64,000 nt of DNA from Prauserella isguenensis (lineage in GTDB: Bacteria > Actinomycetota > Actinomycetes > Mycobacteriales > Pseudonocardiaceae): positions 1-64,000 of the forward strand of contig NZ_JACHWU010000003.1 of the NCBI RefSeq assembly GCF_014191605.1, given 5' to 3'. Under the pieces are notes generated by a model that was given only the letters and a program-made list of their open reading frames with translations, was not told the DNA's origin and made no database searches. Each line of letters opens with the position of its first letter. The first letter of the stretch is position 1. Position numbers and translations under genes: made by a program. This document shows, one piece after another, positions 24,012-32,483 of the stretch.

Positions 24012-25409
24012 TTACTGCGTGTTCGAATACCGGCGGGCCACGTCGTCGGCGGCCAGCCAGGACAGGCCGAACGCCGGCAACAAGCCGTTGCCCGGCAGAT
24101 AACCGGCGGCGCCGTGCCCGGAGATCCCGGCCGCGGCACCCCCTGCGGCGTACAGGCCGGTGATCGGCCGGTCGTCGGCGTCGACGACCGCCGCGTGCTC
24201 GTCGACCAGCAGGCCTCCTTGCGTGTGGAACAGGGCCGGCACGACGCGGACGGCGGCGAGCCTTCCCGCCAGCGGGCGCTCCCAGTTCGTCCTGCCGAAC
24301 CGGTCGGCGCGCTCCCCCCGCGCGGCCGCGGCGCTGTCGGCGAGCTCGGCGGCGAGCGCCTCGGACGGCAGGCCGGTCATTTCGGCGAGCTCGGCGACGT
24401 CGGCACCCCACACGATCGCGCCCGCGTCGACGTTGTCCTGGAAGTCGCGGAACGGCAGACACTGCTCGTAGATCGTCTCGTCGATGACGATCCATCCCGT
24501 CGAGCCGCGGCGGGCGGCGAGTTCCGCGGCGTACTCCGAGTAGCCGCGCGTCTCGTCCCCGAAGCGCCTGCCGTCGAGGTCGACGAGGACGCCGCCGTGG
24601 ATGACGGTCGCCCATCCGACGAGCGTGCCGGACTTCGCGCCGACCGCGCCGTGTCCCTGGTAGGCGTCGAGGAACCCGGATGCGGCACCGATGCCGTCGC
24701 CGATCCGCAGCGCGTCGCCGAGCGAGTACTCGCCGCCCTGGTACAGCGCGCCGGCGATCTCGGGCAGGTGTTCGGCGACGAGACCACGGTCGGCGCCGAA
24801 GCCGTTCGTGGCGAGCAGCACCGCGCGGGTCGGGATCTGCTCCTCCGTACCGTCGGGGTAGCGCACGATCACCCCGCGGACGGCGCCGTCGTCGTCGAGG
24901 CGCACGTCGACGAGCCGCGCGGGCGCCAGCAACTCGATGTCCGGATGCTCGCCGGCGCGGCGGGCGAGGTGGTCGATCACAACGGATCCGTGCCTGCCGG
25001 GAATGGTGTGGCAGCGCGGCACGGCGTGACCGGGATAGTTGAAGTCGGTCACGAGTGAGAGCGGCAGCCCGGCCGAATCGGCCAGCCATTCCACGAGCGG
25101 TGCGCTGATCCCGGCCAGCGTCCGCGCCAGTCGCGCGTCCGCGGTGCCGTGGGTCTTGGCCATGATGTCGGCGACGAAGCGTTCCGGCCCGTCGTCGATC
25201 CCCGCTTCGGCCTGCCAGCGTGAGCCGGCACCGGGGAACATCGCCGTGGACATCGACGTGTTGTTGCCCCTGCGGAAATGTTCGCCGGCCTCGACCACGA
25301 GCACGCTCAGCCCGTGTTCGGCCGCGCGCAACGCACCGGCCAGGCCGCCGCCGGCGCCGGCGACGACGAGGTCGGGTCCCTCGGGCTCTGTCGGGTCGGC
25401 ACCGGTCAT
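24012..25409 (-). CDS. FAD-dependent oxidoreductase, fumarate reductase/succinate dehydrogenase flavoprotein family
   Basis: A 465-residue single-subunit flavoprotein. The dinucleotide fold opens with DLVVAGAGGGLAGALRAAEHG (about residues 13-33), a loose GxGxxG. A capping domain follows, and the C-terminal FAD segment reads GLYAAGGAAAGISGHGAAGYLPGNGLLPAF. There is no signal peptide and no heme or flavin-attachment motif like that of bacterial FrdA/TcuA exported forms. Family members include fumarate reductases, tricarballylate dehydrogenase and 3-ketosteroid dehydrogenases, all acting on C-C single or double bonds next to a carbonyl or carboxylate. It overlaps the racemase gene stop (ATGA). 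It probably introduces or reduces a double bond in the pathway intermediate. Confidence 0.85.
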   Translation of the reverse strand: MTGADPTEPEGPDLVVAGAGGGLAGALRAAEHGLSVLVVEAGEHFRRGNNTSMSTAMFPGAGSRWQAEAGIDDGPERFVADIMAKTHGTADARLARTLAGISAPLVEWLADSAGLPLSLVTDFNYPGHAVPRCHTIPGRHGSVVIDHLARRAGEHPDIELLAPARLVDVRLDDDGAVRGVIVRYPDGTEEQIPTRAVLLATNGFGADRGLVAEHLPEIAGALYQGGEYSLGDALRIGDGIGAASGFLDAYQGHGAVGAKSGTLVGWATVIHGGVLVDLDGRRFGDETRGYSEYAAELAARRGSTGWIVIDETIYEQCLPFRDFQDNVDAGAIVWGADVAELAEMTGLPSEALAAELADSAAAARGERADRFGRTNWERPLAGRLAAVRVVPALFHTQGGLLVDEHAAVVDADDRPITGLYAAGGAAAGISGHGAAGYLPGNGLLPAFGLSWLAADDVARRYSNTQ

Positions 25410-26083
25410 GCTGTCGGCGCTCCTTCCACGGTCAGCAACCGCAGCGCGAGCGCGGTCGGGTCGACGATGCGTGCCGCCAGGTCGGCGGGTTCGACGTCCA
25501 CCGCGGAGCAGCCGTTGAGCACCGCGGTGGCTCCGCGCTCGGCGAGCCGGGTCACCGCCTGGCCGAGCGCGGCGTTCCAGGCCGCGGTGTCGGCGATGGC
25601 GTCGAACGGCAGGTCCAGCACTTCGACCCCCGCCGAGTACGCCACCAGACCGTACGCCGCGAGCCGCCGGGTGAACTCCGCGCCGATCGCCTCGTTGCGG
25701 ACGACGGCACCGAACCGCTCACCACGGGCCGCGAGGAAGCCGGCCGAGAGTTTCAGCAGCCCGTGCACCGCCGGTCCCGGTGCGGTCGTTCCACAGGGGC
25801 CGGCCCCATCGGGCACGGCCGGGTCGAGCACACAGTCGGGAAACGCCAGGTCCCAGCCCGCCGCGCCGTCGGTCAGCGCCGTGTCGAGCGCCGACCTGAC
25901 AGCCCGTTCCGACGTGCGTACGGCCGCGTCGGTGTCCAGCGCGGGCGGCGCTTCGGGGCCGACGTCGCGCAGCACGATCTCGAGGTCCGGAGGAGCCAGC
26001 CGGTCGTATCGGTCCTGCCGCCTGCGGATCTCCTCGTCCGGCAGGTGGATGGGCGTCACCGCCAGCGCGCGCGCCACCTTCAT
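25406..26083 (-). CDS. Asp/Glu/hydantoin racemase-superfamily protein
   Basis: A 225-residue protein of the Asp/Glu racemase fold, matching hydantoin racemase and maleate isomerase relatives. The C-terminal catalytic cysteine is clear in AVLNGCSAVD (about residue 197). The N-terminal half has Cys residues in LAFPDCVLDP and GAGPCGTT, one of which may be the partner cysteine, though the usual first-half motif is altered. Besides racemisation, members of this family isomerise maleate to fumarate, which would fit the neighbouring flavoprotein. It lies between the MmgE/PrpD and flavoprotein genes, overlapping both by 4 bases, so all are co-translated. Exact reaction unknown. Confidence 0.75.
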   Translation of the reverse strand: MKVARALAVTPIHLPDEEIRRRQDRYDRLAPPDLEIVLRDVGPEAPPALDTDAAVRTSERAVRSALDTALTDGAAGWDLAFPDCVLDPAVPDGAGPCGTTAPGPAVHGLLKLSAGFLAARGERFGAVVRNEAIGAEFTRRLAAYGLVAYSAGVEVLDLPFDAIADTAAWNAALGQAVTRLAERGATAVLNGCSAVDVEPADLAARIVDPTALALRLLTVEGAPTA

Positions 26084-27522
26084 TCCTCCTCCTTCGGGGC
26101 CGTGTTCTCCGCGACCGTGCTGTCCGCCGCCGTGCTTTCCGGAGTCGCGCTTTCCGTAGTCGCCGTCGCCGGGAGGTGGGCCAGCCCGCGCAGCGCCTCA
26201 CCCACCCGCGGCGACGCGGCGAAGCGCGTGCTGAACGCCACCAGCCGGTCGAGCACGGTGTCGTCGCCGAGCAGACCGCGGAGAAGCCCGATGACGGCGT
26301 CGCGGTCGAAAGGACGGTGGTCGGCGTCTCCCACCGGGTTGGGCACCTCGGCGGTGCGGGTGTCGCCGTCGGTGTAGCGCACGGTCACACGCGTGGCGCG
26401 TTGGCCGGGCAGTCGGGCGGTGAGGTCGTCGGCGGCCACGACGGTCACGCGACGGGCCAGGTCCCGCAGCCGCGGATCGTCCAGCCTGCCGTCCGCGTAG
26501 GTCCGTGGCTCTACGGCGCCGTCCAGGGCGACCGCCGCGACCACGAACGGCGTCGAGAACATGGCAGACAGCCGGTTGTCCCAGTCCGTCCGGGACAGAC
26601 CGGCGCCCAGGGCGTGGGTCTCGACGCGCACGTCGGCGACGGTCCTGCCGTCGGCGAGTGCGAGCATCGCGTCCGCGGCCGGATGGGTGAACGAGCACGA
26701 CGCGTGCCGCTTGAAGTAGCCGGCGGTGATGTCCCAACGGGTACCGAGCTCCGCCGTGAGCTCGCCCGGGTCGAACTCGCCCAGCAGGGAGCCGAGCGAC
26801 AACGCCGCGGTACCGGTGTTGCGGGCGACGCCCGCCGCCGCCATCCGCGCCGCGGCGAGGCCGGAGGCGTTGGCGGCGCCGAGCCAGGCGTCGCGCACGG
26901 GATTGCCGGTCGTCGCCGAGTCGAAGTGTCCCGCCACGGGCATCCCGGCTCCGGCGTCGATCGCGGCGGCGCACGCGCCGGCGCCGAGACCGAGCAACCG
27001 GGCGCACCCGGCGGCGGCACCGGCCACACCCCAGTTGCCGTGCGGATGTACGCCCGCACGCAGCCGCGTCGCCCTGCCGAACCGGGCCGCCACCTCGTAG
27101 GCCGCCAGCAGCGCCGCGACGGTGTCGGCACCCGTGGCGTCCCGTTCCGCGGCCAGCGCCAGCACCGCGGGGAACCCGTGCACGGCGGGATGTCCCTTGG
27201 CGTACTTGTTGCCCTCGTCGAGCTCCAGACACGCCATCGCGGAGGCATTCAGCCACGCCGCGGTGTCCACCGGTGCCGTCTCCCCCGCCCCGAACAGCGG
27301 TGCCGGTCCCCCGGCCACCGCCCACGCACGCCGCAGCGCGGTCTGGTCGTCGGTCCGGGCGCCGACCGCCGCCACCCCGACGACGTCGAGCACCACGAGA
27401 CCGAGGCGGTCGACGACCGCGGCCGGTGCGGCGGCGGGGTCCAGCCGCGACACCCATGCGCCGAGCTCGGCCGTGGCCGCCACGGCAGCATCCGTCGACG
27501 ACGTCGTCGTGTGGCCGTCCAT
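26080..27522 (-). CDS. MmgE/PrpD family protein (copy 1)
   Basis: A 480-residue member of the MmgE/PrpD family, which contains 2-methylcitrate dehydratase and cis-aconitate decarboxylase. Family marks are the N-terminal helical bundle with VVDRLGLVVLDVVGVAAVG, the LELDEGNKYAKGHPAVHGFPAVLALA segment (about 100-125), KRHASCSFTHPAADAML (about 275), and a C-terminal dehydratase-like fold. About 30 Thr/Ser/Glu-rich residues at the C-terminus appear disordered and are unusual for the family. It follows livF with a one-base TGATG overlap; a GTG one codon upstream (27525) is possible. A second, dissimilar member lies in the rightward operon (35322-36725), suggesting two distinct dehydration or decarboxylation steps. 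Confidence 0.87.
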   Translation of the reverse strand: MDGHTTTSSTDAAVAATAELGAWVSRLDPAAAPAAVVDRLGLVVLDVVGVAAVGARTDDQTALRRAWAVAGGPAPLFGAGETAPVDTAAWLNASAMACLELDEGNKYAKGHPAVHGFPAVLALAAERDATGADTVAALLAAYEVAARFGRATRLRAGVHPHGNWGVAGAAAGCARLLGLGAGACAAAIDAGAGMPVAGHFDSATTGNPVRDAWLGAANASGLAAARMAAAGVARNTGTAALSLGSLLGEFDPGELTAELGTRWDITAGYFKRHASCSFTHPAADAMLALADGRTVADVRVETHALGAGLSRTDWDNRLSAMFSTPFVVAAVALDGAVEPRTYADGRLDDPRLRDLARRVTVVAADDLTARLPGQRATRVTVRYTDGDTRTAEVPNPVGDADHRPFDRDAVIGLLRGLLGDDTVLDRLVAFSTRFAASPRVGEALRGLAHLPATATTESATPESTAADSTVAENTAPKEEE

Positions 27523-28223
27523 CACAGTCCCAGGTAGGCCTTCCGCACGCGTTCGTCGTCGGCGAGTTCTCCGCCGCCACCGGACAGCACGATCGAACCG
27601 CTCTCCATGACGTACGCCCTGTCGGCGATGGCGAGCGCCTGTTTCGCGTTCTGTTCGACGAGCAGCACCGACACGCCCGTGTCACGGATCTCGCGAACCG
27701 CGTCCAGCATCGTCCACGTCAACTTGGGCGCCAGGCCCGTCGACGGTTCGTCGAGCAGCAGCATCCGCGGGCCCGCCATCAGCGCACGGCCGATCGCGAG
27801 CATCTGCTGCTGGCCGCCGCTGAAGGTCTGCGCCACCTGGCCGCGGCGTTCGGCGAGGATCGGGAACAGGTCGTACACCTGCTCCAGCCGGGTCGTCGTG
27901 TCCTCCGCCGACGCGGTCCACGCCCCCATCCGGAGGTTCTCCTCGACGGTGAGCGTGCCGAACAGTGCCCGGTCCTCGGGCACGTGCACCAGGCCGTCCC
28001 GGACGAGCACGTCGGGCCTGCGTCCCGCGGTGTCACCGCCGTCGAACACGATCCGCCCCGCCTGCGGCGGGAGCTGCCCGCAGATGCTGCGCAACGTCGT
28101 GGTCTTGCCCGCACCGTTGGCCCCGACCAGCGCGACCAGCTCCCCCGCACCGACATGCAGGTCCACCTCGTGCAGGATGCGCATGCGGCCGTATCCGGCG
28201 CTCAGCTTCTCAAGCGTCAGCAT
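27522..28223 (-). CDS. livF: Branched-chain-type ABC transporter ATPase (LivF)
   Basis: A 233-residue ABC ATPase of the LivF type. Walker A is GANGAGKTT (about residue 38), the Q-loop lies in LVHVPEDRALFG, the signature is TFSGGQQQMLAIGRAL, and Walker B is MLLLDEPSTGLAP. The H-loop is replaced in the usual LivF way by LVEQNAKQAL. It overlaps the LivG stop by 14 bases and belongs to the livK-H-M-G-F set that imports amino acids, amides, urea or organic acids. The substrate here should be the unknown compound degraded by the downstream enzymes. Confidence 0.93.
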   Translation of the reverse strand: MLTLEKLSAGYGRMRILHEVDLHVGAGELVALVGANGAGKTTTLRSICGQLPPQAGRIVFDGGDTAGRRPDVLVRDGLVHVPEDRALFGTLTVEENLRMGAWTASAEDTTTRLEQVYDLFPILAERRGQVAQTFSGGQQQMLAIGRALMAGPRMLLLDEPSTGLAPKLTWTMLDAVREIRDTGVSVLLVEQNAKQALAIADRAYVMESGSIVLSGGGGELADDERVRKAYLGL

Positions 28224-28947
28224 CGGTCGTCGGCTCCTCCCCGAGGTAGGCGTCGATCACGCGCGGGTCGGCCGTGACCTCGTCGGGTGTACCGGTGGCG
28301 AGCACCGCACCCTGGTCCAGCACCAGCACGCGATCGGACAGCCGCATCACCGCGGCCATGATGTGCTCGATGAACACCAGCGTCGTGCCGTCCTGCTCCC
28401 GTAGTTCGGCCAACAGGTCGAGCACGGGTTCGCGCTCGGCGGGCAGCAGGCCGGCGAGCACCTCGTCGAGCAGCAGTACCCGCGGTCGCGCGGCGAGTGC
28501 CCTCGCGAGTTCGAGCCGTTTCAGGCCGGCCGTGGGCAACTCGGTCGCGGGCCGGTGCGCCCACTCCTCCAGGCCGACCCGTGCGACGACCTCCGTCGCG
28601 TGGTCGCGCAGCCGCGCCGCCCCACGCGTGTGGTGCTGCGCGGCCAGGCTCACGTTCTCGGCGACCGTCATGCTCGCGAACGGTCGCATCAGCTGGAAGG
28701 TCCGCACCATGCCCCGCCGCGCGATCGTCTCCGGTTTGCGGCCGGTCACGTCCGTGCCGGAGAACCGCACCGACCCCGAGTCGGGTTTCAGCGCGCCGCA
28801 GATGACGTTGAACAGGGTGGTCTTGCCCGCGCCGTTCGGTCCGATCACACCGACGATCTCGCCCTCCGACACGGACATCTCCACATCGGACAGCGCGTGC
28901 AGCCCGCGGAACTTCTTGTCCACACCGGACAGTTCGAGCAGGCTCAT
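28210..28947 (-). CDS. livG: Branched-chain-type ABC transporter ATPase (LivG) with degenerate signature
   Basis: A 245-residue ATPase of the LivG type. Walker A is GPNGAGKTT (about residue 40) and Walker B is VLLLDEVLAGLLPAE. The ABC signature that would read LSGGQ or LPYGQ is LPTAGLKRLELARAL, a variant known in one branch of the family; with LivF carrying a good signature, the pair would have one canonical and one degenerate ATP site. The H-loop is FIEHIMAAVM. ATG 28947 is chosen because it overlaps the LivM stop (ATGA); the longer frame to 29493 is antisense-like. The C-terminus keeps the LivG-specific extension ending in ATGTPDEVTADPRVIDAYLG. Confidence 0.92.
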   Translation of the reverse strand: MSLLELSGVDKKFRGLHALSDVEMSVSEGEIVGVIGPNGAGKTTLFNVICGALKPDSGSVRFSGTDVTGRKPETIARRGMVRTFQLMRPFASMTVAENVSLAAQHHTRGAARLRDHATEVVARVGLEEWAHRPATELPTAGLKRLELARALAARPRVLLLDEVLAGLLPAEREPVLDLLAELREQDGTTLVFIEHIMAAVMRLSDRVLVLDQGAVLATGTPDEVTADPRVIDAYLGEEPTTDADA

Positions 28948-30008
28948 CGGCGCCGCCTTTCCGAGATCTTGTCGGCGAGGGTCCCGAAGATGCCCTTCGG
29001 CATCAACCGCACGATGAGGATCAGCATCACCGCGTACAGGATGACGTCGAGGCCGCTGCGCCCTTGCAGGAAGCTCAGGAACTCGGGCGGGGTCGCCAGC
29101 AACGTCGCGGTCACGTCCGAGAGCGAACCCACGATGACCGCTCCCACGACCGGACCCCAGATCGTGCCGATCCCGCCGATCACGGCGGTGACGATCGCTT
29201 CGATGGACACCGAGGACCCGAACGCCAACTGCGGATCGATGAACAGGTAGTACTGGGTGTAGAACGCGCCCGCCACCGCGGTGATCGCACCGGAGAGCGC
29301 CACGGTGAGCAGCTTGTGCCGCATGACCGGCGCGCCGACCGAGGCGGCAGCCAGCTCGTCGTCCCGGATCGCCACGACGTACCGTCCCGCGGGCGAGTGC
29401 CGGAACAGGATGCTCAACGCCACGGCCCCGCCCGCCAGCACGAGCGCGATCCAGAAGTACGCGGGCGACCCGGCCGGGAACTGCATCTGCCACACCGAAG
29501 AACCCTGGATCAGCGGCACCTGATAGCCGACGGCACCGTTGACGACATCACTGCTCGTGGTGACCAGCCGCAGCATCTCGGCGAACGCGAACGTCGCCAG
29601 CGCGAAGTAGGCGCCCTTGAGGTCGTACCGGAACGAGAAGTAGCCGATCACCATGGCGACCGCGGCCGCCACGACCATGCCCGCTGCCATGCCGACCCAC
29701 GGCGACACGCCGTGCTCGACCAGCAGGTACGCGCTCGTGTAGGCACCGAGCCCGAAGTAGGCCGCGTGGCCGAAGCTGAACATCCCGCCGAAACCGCTCA
29801 TGATGTTCCAGCCCACGGCCATGATCAGGAAGATCAGGATCCGCACGGCCACCGCACCCTGCGCGGACGGCAGGATCAACGGCAGCGGGATCGCCAGCAG
29901 CACCAGGACCGCGAGCACCGCGAACTGCCGGTTCTGGGGACGCAACGGCGGCGCCGCCGGCGCCCCGGGCCGCGTCTGTCGCCGCGACTCGACTGCGGTG
30001 TCGGTCAT
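28944..30008 (-). CDS. livM: Branched-chain-type ABC permease (LivM)
   Basis: A 354-residue inner membrane permease with about nine to ten hydrophobic segments. LivM landmarks are LIFLIMAVGWNIMSGFGGMFSFGHAAYFGLGAYTSA after the second helix and the EAA-like loop AIVTAVIGGIGTIWGPVVGAVIVG near residue 285. The N-terminus is a polar tail of about 28 residues. Its ATG overlaps the LivH stop. Together with LivH it forms the membrane channel of the importer. Confidence 0.93.
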   Translation of the reverse strand: MTDTAVESRRQTRPGAPAAPPLRPQNRQFAVLAVLVLLAIPLPLILPSAQGAVAVRILIFLIMAVGWNIMSGFGGMFSFGHAAYFGLGAYTSAYLLVEHGVSPWVGMAAGMVVAAAVAMVIGYFSFRYDLKGAYFALATFAFAEMLRLVTTSSDVVNGAVGYQVPLIQGSSVWQMQFPAGSPAYFWIALVLAGGAVALSILFRHSPAGRYVVAIRDDELAAASVGAPVMRHKLLTVALSGAITAVAGAFYTQYYLFIDPQLAFGSSVSIEAIVTAVIGGIGTIWGPVVGAVIVGSLSDVTATLLATPPEFLSFLQGRSGLDVILYAVMLILIVRLMPKGIFGTLADKISERRRR

Positions 30009-31009
30009 GTTCGCCTCCCGAACAATCCTTGCGGACGCAGGAACAGCACCAGCACGAACACCACGAACACGCCGAGCAGCGAGCTCTGGCCGTCGAGATA
30101 GATCGTGGTGAGCTGCTCGACCAGTCCGATCAGCAGCCCGCCGACGAGCGCGCCGACGACATTGCCCATACCGCCGAGGACCACCACGACGAACGCGGTG
30201 ATGTTGAACTGCTCGCCCAACGTGGGCGTGACCGACAGCAGCGGCACGGCCAGCGCCGCGGCCGCACCGGCACAGGCGGCGCCGATGGCGAAGGTCAGCG
30301 TGTGGATGCGGCGCACGTTGATGCCGACCAGTTCGGCACCGGGGCCGTTCGACGCCACCGCGCGAATCGCCGTGCCGAGCCCGGTGTGCTGCAACATCCA
30401 GTACAGCGCGAGGCCGAGCGCCACGGCGCCGGCGAATGCGTACAACCGTGAACCCGCCACTACGGCGCCGAACACGTCGAGGTGCGTCTCACCGGGCAGC
30501 CCCACGTTCTTCGGCTCGGCGCCGAAGAACAGCAACAGCCCGTTCTCCAGCAACAGCGACAGCCCGAGTGTGATGAGCAGCTGGTTCTCCAGCGTCGCTC
30601 CGCCCGAACCGGACAGCAGCCCGCGGTGTACGAGCACACCCACGAGGAACAGGGCGGGCACGGTGACCAGCATCGTCAGGTACGGGTGCAGACCGGTCGC
30701 CTGCACCACGCCGAACGAGATGAACATGGCCACGGCCAGCAACGCGCCGTGCGCGAAGTTCACGATGTCGAGCACGCCGAAGATCAGCGTGAGGCCCATC
30801 GCGATCAGCCCGTACAGCCCGCCGGTCAGCAGACCGGTCACCACCGACTGCCAGACCACGATGCCGCTTCCCGACTGGACCAGCGCGACGGCGATGGCCA
30901 CCGCCACCAGGGCGCCCACGACGCCCGCACGTTTCAGCACCGCCAGGGTGGCCGACGGCGCCCGGGTCTCCGGGGCGTCGGTGTCGATCGTCGCCGTCAT
31001 CGTCACCAC
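30005..31009 (-). CDS. livH: Branched-chain-type ABC permease (LivH)
   Basis: A 334-residue permease with about eight to nine membrane segments. The LivH signature is LYGLIAMGLTLIFGVLDIVNFAHGALLAVAMF (about residues 55-85), and the second characteristic loop is VVVLGGMGNVVGALVGGLLIGLVEQL near residue 280. The start is either GTG 31009 (listed), overlapping the binding-protein stop, or ATG 31000. The N-terminal 25 residues are hydrophilic and poorly conserved-looking. Confidence 0.93.
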   Translation of the reverse strand: MVTMTATIDTDAPETRAPSATLAVLKRAGVVGALVAVAIAVALVQSGSGIVVWQSVVTGLLTGGLYGLIAMGLTLIFGVLDIVNFAHGALLAVAMFISFGVVQATGLHPYLTMLVTVPALFLVGVLVHRGLLSGSGGATLENQLLITLGLSLLLENGLLLFFGAEPKNVGLPGETHLDVFGAVVAGSRLYAFAGAVALGLALYWMLQHTGLGTAIRAVASNGPGAELVGINVRRIHTLTFAIGAACAGAAAALAVPLLSVTPTLGEQFNITAFVVVVLGGMGNVVGALVGGLLIGLVEQLTTIYLDGQSSLLGVFVVFVLVLFLRPQGLFGRRT

Positions 31010-32244
31010 GCCACCGAGTAGTCGGGATCGGATTCGGCCTTCTCCGGGGGATACACCTGTTTCACCCGTCCGTTCTGGATCTGCATGAGCACCGCGGCCG
31101 AGTTCACGTTCTCGCCGTCACGGCCGAACCGCACCGGGCCGTTGCCGACGGTGAGCGGGGCGATCCGCGCCCGGGCGATCCCGTCCCGCACGGCTGCCGG
31201 ATCGGTGCTGCCCGCCTCCTCGACGCCTGCGGCGATCGCCTGCACGGCGTCGTAGGACAGGACCGCGCCGGTGCGCATCGGTGCTCCGAACCGCTGTTGG
31301 TACTCCGCGCGCAGCCGCCGGGTTTCGGGGTTCTGCGCGTCGAAGTGGTAGTTGGTGCTGAAGTACCGGTCGCCGAGTTCCCCGGCGTCGGACACGAACT
31401 TCGGCTGGTCGTAGGCGCCGTTCGAGACGCCCCACACCGCGTCGAGATCGGGCTTGACCGCGTCGACGGCCTTGGCGATGAGCAGGCTGTCGCCGTAGTA
31501 GCCCGCCACGACGAGCACGTCCGCACCGGAGGCCTTCACCTGCGTGATCTGGGACGTGAAGTCGGCGGCCGTCGTCGCGTCGTAGCTGATGCGCGGGCCG
31601 ACCTCCATGCCCAGCTTTCCGGCCGCCACCTCGAAGGCGTCGGCCGCTCCGGTGCCGAAGTCGGTCTGCTCGTGGAGCACGGCGACCCGCTCGGCCGGCT
31701 TGCCGGCCTTCTCGGAGACCTGCTCGAGATACTCCGCGGCGGACTCGGAGATCTTCGCGCTGCCCGGCTGCACCCGGAACGAGTACCGGTAGCCGTGCTG
31801 GAAGATCTCGTCGGAAGCGGTCACGTCCATGACGAACGGCACCTCGTTGCGCTCGGCCACGACGGAGACGTTGCTGCTGACCGAGCTCTGATACGTGCCG
31901 ATCAGGCCGACCGCGCCGCCCGAGATGAGGCGCTGCGCCTCACTCTGCCCGATCTCGGGCTTTCCCTGGGTGTCCGCGGTCGCCAACCGAACCTCACGGC
32001 CGCCGAGCGAGGCGATTCCGCCGGATTCGTTGATCTGTTCGACCGCGAGCTGCGCACCGCGGCGCATCTGCAGTCCGTCGACCGCCATCGACCCGCTGAC
32101 CGGGTGCAGTGCCCCGATCCTGACCGGACCGTCACCGCTACCGGCAGCGTCCCCCGCGGCGCCGGACGGCGCGGAACCACCGCAGCCCGCAGCTGCGAGC
32201 AGGGAGCCCGCGCCGAGGACGGCGATCAGTCTGCGAACGATCAT
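31003..32244 (-). CDS. ABC transporter substrate-binding lipoprotein (LivK / Peripla_BP_6 type)
   Basis: A 413-residue binding protein of the branched-chain amino acid/amide group. A signal sequence of about 20 residues ends at the lipobox-like LLAAAGC, so it should be lipid-anchored on the outer face of the membrane. The mature part starts VRIGALHPVSGSMAVDG and carries GVIGTYQSSVSS-like and ISYDATTADF-type segments of the Leu/Ile/Val-binding fold. It is the first gene of the nine-gene leftward operon, with an IclR-type palindrome 40-60 bases upstream. Binding proteins of this family accept amino acids, amides, urea, aromatic acids or dicarboxylates, so the sequence alone does not name the ligand. 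Confidence 0.92.
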   Translation of the reverse strand: MIVRRLIAVLGAGSLLAAAGCGGSAPSGAAGDAAGSGDGPVRIGALHPVSGSMAVDGLQMRRGAQLAVEQINESGGIASLGGREVRLATADTQGKPEIGQSEAQRLISGGAVGLIGTYQSSVSSNVSVVAERNEVPFVMDVTASDEIFQHGYRYSFRVQPGSAKISESAAEYLEQVSEKAGKPAERVAVLHEQTDFGTGAADAFEVAAGKLGMEVGPRISYDATTAADFTSQITQVKASGADVLVVAGYYGDSLLIAKAVDAVKPDLDAVWGVSNGAYDQPKFVSDAGELGDRYFSTNYHFDAQNPETRRLRAEYQQRFGAPMRTGAVLSYDAVQAIAAGVEEAGSTDPAAVRDGIARARIAPLTVGNGPVRFGRDGENVNSAAVLMQIQNGRVKQVYPPEKAESDPDYSVAW

Positions 32245-32281
32245 CTCTGATCCCTGTTCTCTGATGTGTTCCGCTGGAGCG

Positions 32282-32304
32282 CATGTTTCGCTAAGAGAAA
32301 CATG
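32282..32304. promoter_or_regulatory. IclR-type operator before the leftward operon
   Basis: CATGTTTC and GAAACATG are perfect 8-base arms around GCTAAGA. The core TGTTTCGCTAAGAGAAAC aligns with the site at 32440 and more loosely with the one before iclR (21526). It lies 38 bases upstream of the binding-protein ATG. Confidence 0.65.
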
Positions 32305-32439
32305 ATTTCGAAGTTGGGCTATCGTGACACCGTCAGCTGCCGTTGGTCAACAACCGTCGACAGCTTGACTACACGCGATCAGCAGTGCGAACTTGACGAG
32401 CAGGGGCACGCGGCAGCCACGAGACATGGGCGTTATCGT

Positions 32440-32457
32440 TGTTCCCCTAAACGAAAC
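32440..32457. promoter_or_regulatory. IclR-type operator before the rightward operon
   Basis: TGTTCCCCTAAACGAAAC matches the site at 32284-32301 at 14 of 18 positions and lies 26 bases upstream of the CoA-transferase ATG. The 239-base gap between the divergent operons holds both sites and no gene; it should contain both promoters. Confidence 0.6.
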
Positions 32458-32483
32458 GGCTGACGAAAGGCAGGTACCGCCCC

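Noticed and set aside
22593-25058. 821-residue open frame on the plus strand
   Set aside because: It covers the amidohydrolase and flavoprotein genes on the opposite strand. Its composition is Val/Arg/Asp-rich without motifs.
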